Notes under the pieces: generated by a model
The model's database searches: none
Told to the model about the DNA's origin: nothing
The model's input: the letters and a program-made list of their open reading frames with translations, nothing else
Position numbers and translations under genes: made by a program
Part shown: positions 1 through 8,670 of the stretch, piece by piece
How positions within the stretch are numbered: the stretch's first letter is position 1
Layout of the letters: each line of letters starts with the position of its first letter
Source of the DNA: JACQAI01 sp035507915
Lineage (GTDB): Bacteria > Pseudomonadota > Alphaproteobacteria > Elsterales > Elsteraceae
Direction: 5' to 3'
Length of the DNA: 8,670 nucleotides
Assembly (NCBI GenBank): GCA_035507915.1
Contig: DATJNS010000331.1
Location: 1 to 8,670, forward strand

Positions 1-57
1 ATCCGCGAAGGCGGCAAGACCGTCGGCGCCGGCGTCGTCGCCAAGATCATCGCCTAG
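1..57 (+). CDS. tuf: Elongation factor Tu, C-terminal end (partial)
   Basis: The first 18 codons read IREGGKTVGAGVVAKIIA and end at TAG (55-57). This is the conserved C-terminus of EF-Tu domain 3 (REGG-x-TVGAGVV), the GTPase that delivers aminoacyl-tRNA to the ribosome. The start and both N-terminal domains lie upstream of the window. The neighbours (tRNA-Trp, secE, nusG) match a tuf copy sitting ahead of the secE-nusG-rpl-rpo cluster. Such genomes often carry a second tuf in the str operon, but that cannot be seen here. The last two bases of the stop codon are also the first two bases of the tRNA acceptor stem. The family call is firm although little of the gene is present. Confidence 0.95.
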   Translation: MREGGKTVGAGVVAKIIA

Positions 58-131
58 GAGTGTAGCTCAACTGGTAGAGCACCGGTCTCCAAAACCGGGG
101 GTTGGGGGTTCGAGCCCCTCCACTCCTGCCA
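56..131 (+). tRNA. trnW: tRNA-Trp (anticodon CCA)
   Basis: A complete 76-nt cloverleaf can be folded by hand. The acceptor stem AGGAGTG (56-62) pairs perfectly with CACTCCT (121-127). The D stem is GCTC/GAGC (65-68/77-80). The anticodon stem CCGGT/ACCGG (82-86/94-98) encloses the loop CTCCAAA with anticodon CCA at 89-91. The T stem is 104-108/116-120 with one G-U pair and the loop starts TTCGA. The discriminator is G128, as usual for tRNA-Trp, and the CCA end is encoded at 129-131. It lies between tuf and secE, where many bacteria keep this tRNA. Its 5' end falls inside the tuf stop codon, so the two must share a primary transcript unless a promoter lies within tuf. Confidence 0.98.
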
Positions 132-140
132 CCGATCCCC

Positions 141-174
141 GGCGCGGACGCGAGCTTCGGCTCGCTGTCGCGCC
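141..174 (+). promoter_or_regulatory. Stable UUCG-capped hairpin between tRNA-Trp and secE
   Basis: GGCGCG (141-146) pairs with CGCGCC (169-174). After a 3x3 internal loop, GCGAGC (150-155) pairs with GCTCGC (160-165), closed by the loop TTCG. A C(UUCG)G cap is one of the most stable RNA tetraloops. No T-run follows, so this is not a canonical intrinsic terminator. It begins 10 nt after the encoded CCA and ends about 18 nt before secE. It may protect the 5' end of the secE-nusG mRNA once the tRNA is cut out, or act as a pause or partial attenuator. The fold is seen in the sequence; the role is inference. Confidence 0.6.
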
Positions 175-192
175 GCTTCAGTCGAGTAGATG

Positions 193-390
193 ATGGCCAA
201 GACGTCGCCCGCACAGTTCGTCCAACAGGTCCGCCAGGAGACCGCCAAGGTCACCTGGCCGACGCGCAAGGAGACCGTCGTCAGCACCGGGATGGTGATC
301 GTGATGGTGATCTTCGCGGCGATCTTCTTCTTCCTGGTCGATCAGGTGATGTCGCTCGGCGTCCGCGAAATCCTCGGGCTGGGGAGCTGA
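193..390 (+). CDS. secE: Preprotein translocase subunit SecE
   Basis: SecE is the small essential subunit of the SecYEG inner-membrane channel. The 65-aa protein has the family layout. An amphipathic N-terminal helix carries the conserved KVTWPTRKET motif at residues 19-28. A single hydrophobic membrane span follows at about residues 33-49 and then a short tail. This is the short one-span form usual outside enterobacteria, whose SecE has three spans. Two ATGs stand in tandem (190 and 193). I chose 193 because relatives begin MAKTSPA and because the only weak ribosome-site match, GAG at 184-186, is too close to 190. The stop lies 3 nt before the nusG ATG, and the nusG ribosome site GGGGAG (381-386) is inside the last secE codons, which suggests translational coupling. 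Confidence 0.95.
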   Translation: MAKTSPAQFVQQVRQETAKVTWPTRKETVVSTGMVIVMVIFAAIFFFLVDQVMSLGVREILGLGS

Positions 391-393
391 GCG

Positions 394-927
394 ATGACGC
401 ACCGGTGGTATGTCGTGCACGTCTACTCGGGCTTCGAGAAGAAGGTCGCGCAGTCGATCCGCGAGCAGGCCGACCAGAAGGCCATGGCCGATATGTTCAG
501 CGAGGTCCTGGTGCCGACCGAGGAGGTCGTCGAGGTCCGCCGCGGCGCCAAGGTGAACTCCGAGCGCAAGTTCTTCCCCGGCTACGTGCTGGTGAAGATG
601 GAGATGACCGATCAGACTTGGCATCTGGTCAAGAACACGCCGAAGGTCACCGGGTTCCTCGGCGGCAAGGGCTCCAAGCCGATGCCGATCTCGGAGTCCG
701 AGGCGACCCGCATCATGCACCAGGTGCAGGAGGGCGTCGAACGGCCGCGGCCGTCGATCACCTTCGAGATCGGCGAGCAGGTGCGCGTGTGCGACGGTCC
801 GTTCACGTCGTTCAACGGCATGGTCGAGGAAGTCGACGAGGAGCGCGCGCGCCTCAAGGTCGCGGTGTCGATCTTCGGCCGCTCGACCCCCGTCGAGCTC
901 GAGTATTCGCAAGTGGAGAAGACCTGA
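394..927 (+). CDS. nusG: Transcription termination/antitermination factor NusG
   Basis: NusG binds the RNA polymerase clamp, suppresses pausing, and through its KOW domain contacts Rho or ribosomal protein S10. The 177-aa protein is close to the E. coli length (181). The NGN domain starts WYVVHVYSGFEKKV and contains the conserved FFPGYVLVKM strand; TGFLGG follows. The KOW domain is at about residues 128-157, reading VRVCDGPFTSFNGMVEEVD. The start has a strong ribosome site, GGGGAG at 381-386, spaced 7 nt. It is co-transcribed with secE. A 74-nt gap holding an L1-site-like hairpin follows. Nothing unusual is seen in the protein. Confidence 0.97.
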   Translation: MTHRWYVVHVYSGFEKKVAQSIREQADQKAMADMFSEVLVPTEEVVEVRRGAKVNSERKFFPGYVLVKMEMTDQTWHLVKNTPKVTGFLGGKGSKPMPISESEATRIMHQVQEGVERPRPSITFEIGEQVRVCDGPFTSFNGMVEEVDEERARLKVAVSIFGRSTPVELEYSQVEKT

Positions 928-944
928 CGGTTCGCTTCGTGTTC

Positions 945-976
945 GTGCGGGAGGCTCGCCATAGCCGCTACCGCGC
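945..976 (+). promoter_or_regulatory. Probable L1-binding autoregulatory element in rplK leader
   Basis: The 5' leader of rplK folds into an outer stem GTGCG/CGCGC (945-949/972-976) and an asymmetric internal loop (GGA against GCTAC). An inner stem GGCT/AGCC (953-956/963-966) carries a 6-nt loop. In bacteria and archaea, ribosomal protein L1 represses the L11-L1 transcript by binding an mRNA mimic of its 23S rRNA site: two short helices around an asymmetric loop with a GGGAGG-type 5' strand. The sequence here (GGGAGGCT at 949-956) and its position, ending 25 nt before rplK, fit that. The exact L1 contact residues were not checked against an alignment, so assignment to L1 is inference. Confidence 0.55.
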
Positions 977-1001
977 CCCTGGATCCAATTGAGGGTTTGT
1001 C

Positions 1002-1430
1002 ATGGCAAAGAAGGTCGTGGGTTTCATCAAGCTGCAGGTGCCGGCGGGCAGCGCCAACCCGTCGCCGCCGATCGGCCCCGCGCTCGGTCAGCGCGGGCTC
1101 AACATCATGGAGTTCTGCAAGGCGTTCAACGCGCTGACCCAGAACCTCGAGAAGGGCATGCCGGTGCCGGTGGTGATCACCGCCTACGCCGACCGCACGT
1201 TCACGTTCGTCACGCGCACGCCGCCGGTCAGCTACTTCCTCAAGAAGGCGGCTGGCATCGAGAAGGGCTCGAAGGCGACGGGCAAGGAAGGGGCCGGCTC
1301 GGTCACGATGGCGCAGGTGCGCGAGATCGCGGCCAAGAAGATGCAGGACCTCAACGCCAACGACGTCGAGGCGGCGAGCCGCATGATCGCGGGCTCGGCG
1401 CGCTCGATGGGCCTCGAAGTGGTGGAGTGA
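1002..1430 (+). CDS. rplK: 50S ribosomal protein L11
   Basis: L11 forms the GTPase-associated centre with 23S rRNA helices 43-44 and the L10-L12 stalk, and is part of the thiostrepton-binding site. The 142-aa length is standard. The N-terminal domain carries the proline-rich PSPPIGPALGQRGLNI segment (residues 20-35), where thiostrepton-resistance changes map; the key prolines are intact. The C-terminal RNA-binding domain runs from about residue 72 and includes KAAGIEKGS and GSVTMAQVREIAAKKM. The ribosome site GAGGG (991-995) suits ATG 1002. It is followed after 4 nt by rplA, whose ribosome site lies in the last rplK codons, so the two are likely translationally coupled. Confidence 0.98.
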   Translation: MAKKVVGFIKLQVPAGSANPSPPIGPALGQRGLNIMEFCKAFNALTQNLEKGMPVPVVITAYADRTFTFVTRTPPVSYFLKKAAGIEKGSKATGKEGAGSVTMAQVREIAAKKMQDLNANDVEAASRMIAGSARSMGLEVVE

Positions 1431-1434
1431 CGCC

Positions 1435-2142
1435 ATGGCGAAGATGGGCAAGCGTTTGACCAAGGCATACGAGGGGCTGTCGCCCGACGAGGCCTATGCG
1501 CTCGAGGCGGCGGTCAAGATGCTCAAGGAGCGGCCGCACGCCAAGTTCGACGAGACCGTCGAGCTGGCGATGAACCTCAACGTCGACCCGCGCAAGGCCG
1601 ACCAGTCGGTGCGCGGCGTGATCAGCCTGCCGCACGGCACCGGCAAGTCGATGCGGGTCGCGGTGTTCGCGCGCGGCGACAAGGCGGAGGCGGCCAAGGC
1701 GGCCGGCGCCGACCTGGTCGGCGCGGAGGATCTTGCGGAAAAGATCCAGGGGGGCCAGATAGACTTCGATCGGTGCATCGCGACCCCCGACATGATGGCG
1801 ATCGTCGGCCGGCTCGGCAAAGTGCTGGGGCCGCGCGGACTGATGCCCAACCCGAAGCTCGGCACGGTGACGGCCGACGTCACCCAGGCGGTCAAGGACG
1901 CCAAGGGCGGCCAGGTCCAGTACCGCGCCGAGAAGGCCGGCATCGTCCATGCCGGCATCGGCAAGATGAGCTTCTCCGAGGCCGCGCTGATCGAGAATGC
2001 GCGCGCCCTGGTCGGCGCGATCAACCGCGCCAAGCCGACGGGGGTCAAAGGCTCCTACATCAAGCGGGCGAGCTTGAGCTCGACCATGGGCCCCGGGATC
2101 AAGCTCGATCTCTCGGGCCTCGCGGGGTCGAGCGCGACGTAG
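1435..2142 (+). CDS. rplA: 50S ribosomal protein L1
   Basis: L1 builds the mobile L1 stalk at the ribosomal exit site and commonly represses its own operon by binding the mRNA leader. The 235-aa protein is full length. Family landmarks are the start MAKMGKRLTKAYEG, SVRGVISLPHGTGK in domain I, MMAIVGRLGKVLGPRGLMPNPK between domains, and the C-terminal SLSSTMGPGIKLDLSGL. GGAG at 1424-1427, inside the rplK stop region, gives a 7-nt spacing to ATG 1435; an in-frame ATG at 1444 is less likely because relatives start MAK-x-GKR. After its stop comes a 298-nt leader for the next gene pair, so rplKA and rplJL are probably controlled separately by L1 and L10. Confidence 0.98.
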   Translation: MAKMGKRLTKAYEGLSPDEAYALEAAVKMLKERPHAKFDETVELAMNLNVDPRKADQSVRGVISLPHGTGKSMRVAVFARGDKAEAAKAAGADLVGAEDLAEKIQGGQIDFDRCIATPDMMAIVGRLGKVLGPRGLMPNPKLGTVTADVTQAVKDAKGGQVQYRAEKAGIVHAGIGKMSFSEAALIENARALVGAINRAKPTGVKGSYIKRASLSSTMGPGIKLDLSGLAGSSAT

Positions 2143-2152
2143 GTATCGAGGT

Positions 2153-2182
2153 TCGGCCGTCCCGCGCAGGCGGGGCGGCCGA
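2153..2182 (+). promoter_or_regulatory. 13-bp GC-rich hairpin just after rplA
   Basis: TCGGCCGTCCCGC (2153-2165) pairs with GCGGGGCGGCCGA (2170-2182) around the loop GCAG, with one G-U pair and no mismatch. It starts 11 nt after the rplA stop. No T-run follows (next bases are TCGAAGGG), so it is not a textbook intrinsic terminator. It could block 3'-exonucleases at the end of the rplKA message, act as a pause, or attenuate transcription into rplJL. The structure is seen; the function is inference. Confidence 0.6.
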
Positions 2183-2188
2183 TCGAAG

Positions 2189-2222
2189 GGCGCGGCCGGC
2201 GGAGCGATCCGTTTGCCGCGCC
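2189..2222 (+). promoter_or_regulatory. Second leader hairpin (8-bp stem)
   Basis: GGCGCGGC (2189-2196) is perfectly complementary to GCCGCGCC (2215-2222). The 18-nt loop can itself form a small CGG/CCG helix. It sits directly between the post-rplA hairpin and the probable L10 site, and probably belongs to the folded rplJ leader. No specific ligand can be named. Confidence 0.4.
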
Positions 2223-2290
2223 GACCTGTCCGAGATTGCAGGCGCTCCCATCCGAGGGGGCTCAAACCACCAGCCTGCATGAGACAGCGA
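2223..2290 (+). promoter_or_regulatory. Probable L10(L12) autoregulatory leader core
   Basis: A three-part helix is visible. CTGTC (2226-2230) pairs with GACAG (2283-2287). After an asymmetric internal loop (CGAGAT against TGA), TGCAGGC (2237-2243) pairs with GCCTGCA (2273-2279). The tip is GCTCCC/GGGGGC (2244-2249/2256-2261) with an ATCCGA loop. The L10-L12 complex represses rplJL translation by binding a bent, internally looped helix in the rplJ leader. The CTGTCCGAGA...GCAGGC arrangement resembles leaders at this position in other proteobacteria from memory. The rplA-rplJ location is exactly where the family element is expected. A covariance-model hit would settle it. Confidence 0.7.
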
Positions 2291-2387
2291 GCCAGACGGC
2301 GCCGGGTTTCTGGTGTCCGCTCCGGCTTCTGGGACAGGCGAACCGGGCACGGGCGTGGGGGCAACCCCGGTCCCGACCCACGTGCAA
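2291..2387 (+). promoter_or_regulatory. Middle of rplJ leader: competing small helices
   Basis: This stretch holds no gene. Several mutually exclusive pairings are visible. CCAGA (2292-2296) can pair with either of two TCTGG copies (2309-2313, 2328-2332). GCCGG (2301-2305) can pair with CCGGC (2322-2326). TGTCC (2314-2318) can pair with GGACA (2332-2336). CGTGGG (2354-2359) pairs with CCCACG (2377-2382), competing with a GGGG-GCAA-CCCC GNRA-capped hairpin (2357-2368). Such alternatives are typical of attenuator or translational-repression leaders, but high G+C also produces chance pairings. No clear promoter was found. Confidence 0.3.
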
Positions 2388-2423
2388 CGGCAGCCGTCGC
2401 GGCGTGATCCGCAACGGTTGCTG
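2388..2423 (+). promoter_or_regulatory. Hairpin next to the rplJ ribosome-binding site
   Basis: Bases 2388-2397 pair with 2414-2423 over 10 bp, including two G-U pairs. After a single C/A mismatch (2398/2413), GCGG (2399-2402) pairs with CCGC (2409-2412) around a 6-nt loop. The helix ends 8 nt before the GGAG ribosome site at 2431-2434, where a bound ribosome would contact it. An alternative pairing of CCGTC (2394-2398) with GACGG (2428-2432) would cover part of the ribosome site. A switch between the two could transmit L10 binding to translation; this is inference. Confidence 0.45.
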
Positions 2424-2430
2424 CAATGAC

Positions 2431-2434
2431 GGAG
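2431..2434 (+). promoter_or_regulatory. rplJ ribosome-binding site that decides the start
   Basis: GGAG lies 6 nt before GTG 2441 and downstream of the in-frame ATG at 2426, which has no ribosome-site match ahead of it. This favours GTG 2441 as the true start of L10. Confidence 0.7.
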
Positions 2435-2440
2435 ACAGAC

Positions 2441-2959
2441 GTGGACCGTTCCGAGAAACAGGAGCTGGTGTCCCGACTGCATCGCACATTCCAGGACGCT
2501 GGCCTGGTGGTGGTGACGCAGCAAGTCGGCCTCACGGTGAGTGAGGCGACCGACCTGCGCCGCCGCATGCGTGATGCGGGCGCCAGCTTCAAGGTTACGA
2601 AGAACCGGCTCGCGCGCCTGGCTCTCGCCGGCACGGCTTACGAGTCACTGGGCAGCCTGTTCAAGGGGCCGACCGCGATCGCGGTATCGCGCGACCCCGT
2701 GGCGGCGGCGAAAGTGGCCGTGGCGTTCGCCAAGAGCAACGAGAAGCTGACCATCGTGGGCGGCGCGCTGCCCGGCCAGGTCCTGGCCGCGGCGGACGTG
2801 CAGGCCCTCGCCACCTTGCCCTCGCTCGACGAACTGCGGGGCAAGCTCCTGGGTCTGCTGCAGGCGCCGGCGACGCGACTCGCCAGCATCATGCAGGCCC
2901 CGGCTGGTCAGCTTGCGCGCGTGCTCGCGGCCCGTGCCGAACAGAGCGAGGCGGCCTAG
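2441..2959 (+). CDS. rplJ: 50S ribosomal protein L10
   Basis: L10 anchors L7/L12 dimers to the ribosome at the GTPase-associated centre, and as the L10-L12 complex represses its own mRNA. From GTG 2441 the protein is 172 aa, beginning (M)DRSEKQELVSRLH, which is where relatives start. Landmarks are DLRRRMRDAGASFKVTKNRLARLAL, FKGPTAIAVSRDPVAAAKV, and the C-terminal LPSLDELRGKLLGLLQAPATRLASI leading into the long helix that carries L7/L12. ATG 2426 would add five residues (MTETD) but lacks a ribosome site and lies just after a stable hairpin. The gene is preceded by the structured leader and followed 42 nt later by rplL. Identity is certain; the start is likely but not proven. Confidence 0.95.
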   Translation: MDRSEKQELVSRLHRTFQDAGLVVVTQQVGLTVSEATDLRRRMRDAGASFKVTKNRLARLALAGTAYESLGSLFKGPTAIAVSRDPVAAAKVAVAFAKSNEKLTIVGGALPGQVLAAADVQALATLPSLDELRGKLLGLLQAPATRLASIMQAPAGQLARVLAARAEQSEAA

Positions 2960-3001
2960 CCGTCGACATCACCCAGAACCCAACCCGAAAGGAAGACCAT
3001 C

Positions 3002-3388
3002 ATGGCCGATCTCGCGAAGATCGTTGACGACCTCTCCAGCCTGAGCGTGCTGGAGGCGGCACAGTTGTCGAAGCTGCTCGAGGAGAAGTGGGGCGTGTCC
3101 GCCGCGGCGCCGGTCGCGGTCGCGGCCGCGCCGGGCGCCGGCGGCGGTGCCGCCGCCGCGGCACCCGCCGAGGAGCAGACCGAGTTCAACGTGATCCTCG
3201 CCGCGGCGGGCGAGAAGAAGATCAACGTGATCAAGGAAGTGCGCGCGATCACCGGCCTCGGCCTCAAGGAGGCCAAGGACCTGGTCGAAGCCGCGCCCAA
3301 GGCGGTCAAGGAAGCCGTGTCGAAGGACGAAGCTGCCAAGCTCAAGAAGCAGCTCGAGGACGCCGGCGCGACCGTCGAGGTGAAATGA
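3002..3388 (+). CDS. rplL: 50S ribosomal protein L7/L12
   Basis: L7/L12 is the multi-copy stalk protein that recruits and stimulates translational GTPases such as EF-Tu and EF-G. The 128-aa protein has three parts. An N-terminal dimerisation and L10-binding region spans residues 1-32. A flexible Ala/Gly/Pro-rich hinge covers about 33-58. The globular C-terminal domain starts near TEFNVIL (60) and holds KKINVIKEVRAITGLGLKEAKDLVE, the factor-contact helices. The ribosome site AAGGAAG (2989-2995) is strong, as expected because several L12 copies are needed per ribosome. The downstream gap to rpoB contains a long repeat-built hairpin that could reduce read-through into the polymerase genes. Confidence 0.98.
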   Translation: MADLAKIVDDLSSLSVLEAAQLSKLLEEKWGVSAAAPVAVAAAPGAGGGAAAAAPAEEQTEFNVILAAAGEKKINVIKEVRAITGLGLKEAKDLVEAAPKAVKEAVSKDEAAKLKKQLEDAGATVEVK

Positions 3389-3397
3389 TCGGGCGTC

Positions 3398-3473
3398 GGG
3401 GGTCGGGAGTCGGGAGCCAGGTGATGCCTGCTCCGGGCTTCCGACTCCTGACTCCCTGATTCCCGACTCCCGA
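3398..3473 (+). repeat. Opposed heptad repeats forming a 21-bp stem before rpoB
   Basis: The left arm carries GGGGGTC, GGGAGTC, GGGAG (3398-3416). The right arm carries GACTCCT, GACTCCC, GATTCCC, GACTCCC (3443-3471), with one extra T at 3457. Bases 3398-3418 pair with 3436-3456 without interruption: 21 bp, three of them G-U. A competing perfect 13-bp pairing joins TCGGGAGTCGGGA (3403-3415) to TCCCGACTCCCGA (3461-3473). In E. coli the rplL-rpoB spacer holds a partial terminator and an RNase III site. A double-stranded region this long would suit RNase III cleavage. The repeat origin and the processing role are inference. Confidence 0.7.
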
Positions 3474-3492
3474 TTTCTGGAGCGTAAGCGAG

Positions 3493-7662
<4,170 letters not shown>

Positions 7663-7694
7663 TGCGGATCGGCGACGACGAATCTTTCATGCAG

Positions 7695-7718
7695 GCCGGC
7701 GCGCGGAGCCGGTAGGAG
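7695..7718 (+). promoter_or_regulatory. rpoC ribosome-binding site with abutting small hairpin
   Basis: AGGAG at 7714-7718 lies 6 nt before the rpoC ATG. GCCGGC (7695-7700) can pair with GCCGGT (7708-7713), including one G-U pair, around a 7-nt loop; this helix ends right at the ribosome site. It is short and may be chance in GC-rich DNA. The ribosome site itself is clear. Confidence 0.5.
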
Positions 7719-7724
7719 CGAGAC

Positions 7725-8670
<946 letters not shown>

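Noticed and set aside
102..992. A 296-codon + strand open frame covering tRNA-Trp, secE and nusG
   Set aside because: It starts inside the tRNA gene and overlaps two certain genes in another frame; Arg/Gly-rich shadow.
928..1001. Promoter for rplK in the nusG-rplK gap
   Set aside because: No convincing -35/-10 pair with proper spacing was seen; the gap is better explained by the leader hairpin and ribosome site.
2153..2182. Intrinsic terminator after rplA
   Set aside because: The stem is strong but no T-run follows, so only a hairpin is reported; the same applies to 141-174.
2213..2544. Small + strand open frames inside the rplA-rplJ gap
   Set aside because: They run through strongly paired leader elements, lack ribosome sites and give unstructured Arg-rich peptides; the region is better explained as a regulatory leader.
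1351..2634. A 427-codon minus-strand frame over rplA, the rplJ leader and the rplJ 5' end
   Set aside because: It is low-complexity and arginine/alanine-rich, lies antisense to rplA, and shows no ribosome-site or domain support.

Overview
The window is the classic bacterial translation/transcription cluster tuf - tRNA-Trp - secE - nusG - rplK - rplA - rplJ - rplL - rpoB - rpoC, all on the + strand. It begins inside the last codons of tuf and ends inside rpoC. Composition is strongly G+C-rich with G/C-ending codons. The organism looks alphaproteobacterial. SecE is the short form with one membrane segment (65 aa). RpoB is about 1,389 aa with a rifampicin-region reading [21 protein letters not shown], and RpoC opens with MNNELMNLFGQ. 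I cannot name an order or genus with confidence; a high-GC Rhodospirillales/Hyphomicrobiales-type genome would fit.

Layout: tuf 3' end (1-57) runs directly into tRNA-Trp (56-131), sharing two bases. A UUCG-capped hairpin (141-174) fills the gap before secE (193-390) and nusG (394-927). A 74-nt gap carries a probable L1-binding mRNA element (945-976), followed by rplK (1002-1430) and rplA (1435-2142). A 298-nt non-coding leader (2143-2440) packed with hairpins, including a probable L10(L12) binding site, precedes rplJ, best started at GTG 2441. rplL follows (3002-3388). A 104-nt spacer with opposed heptad repeats, able to form a 21-bp stem, separates rplL from rpoB (3493-7662). rpoC starts at 7725 and runs off the end.

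The genes act together. EF-Tu and tRNA-Trp serve elongation. L11, L1, L10 and L7/L12 build the ribosomal GTPase-associated centre and L1 stalk. SecE belongs to the protein-export channel. NusG links RNA polymerase to Rho or the ribosome. RpoB and RpoC are the catalytic subunits of RNA polymerase. Expression balance in such clusters is set mainly at the RNA level (L1 and L10 autoregulation, attenuation and processing before rpoB), and the non-coding gaps here look built for that.

I see no new protein system, mobile element, CRISPR array or defence locus. All proteins appear intact and conventional. The parts worth a second look are RNA-level: the tuf stop codon lying inside the tRNA acceptor stem, the tetraloop hairpin after the tRNA, the long repeat-built stem before rpoB with a competing alternative fold, the hairpin next to the rplJ start, and a 17-codon open frame joining rpoB to the rpoC ribosome-binding site.
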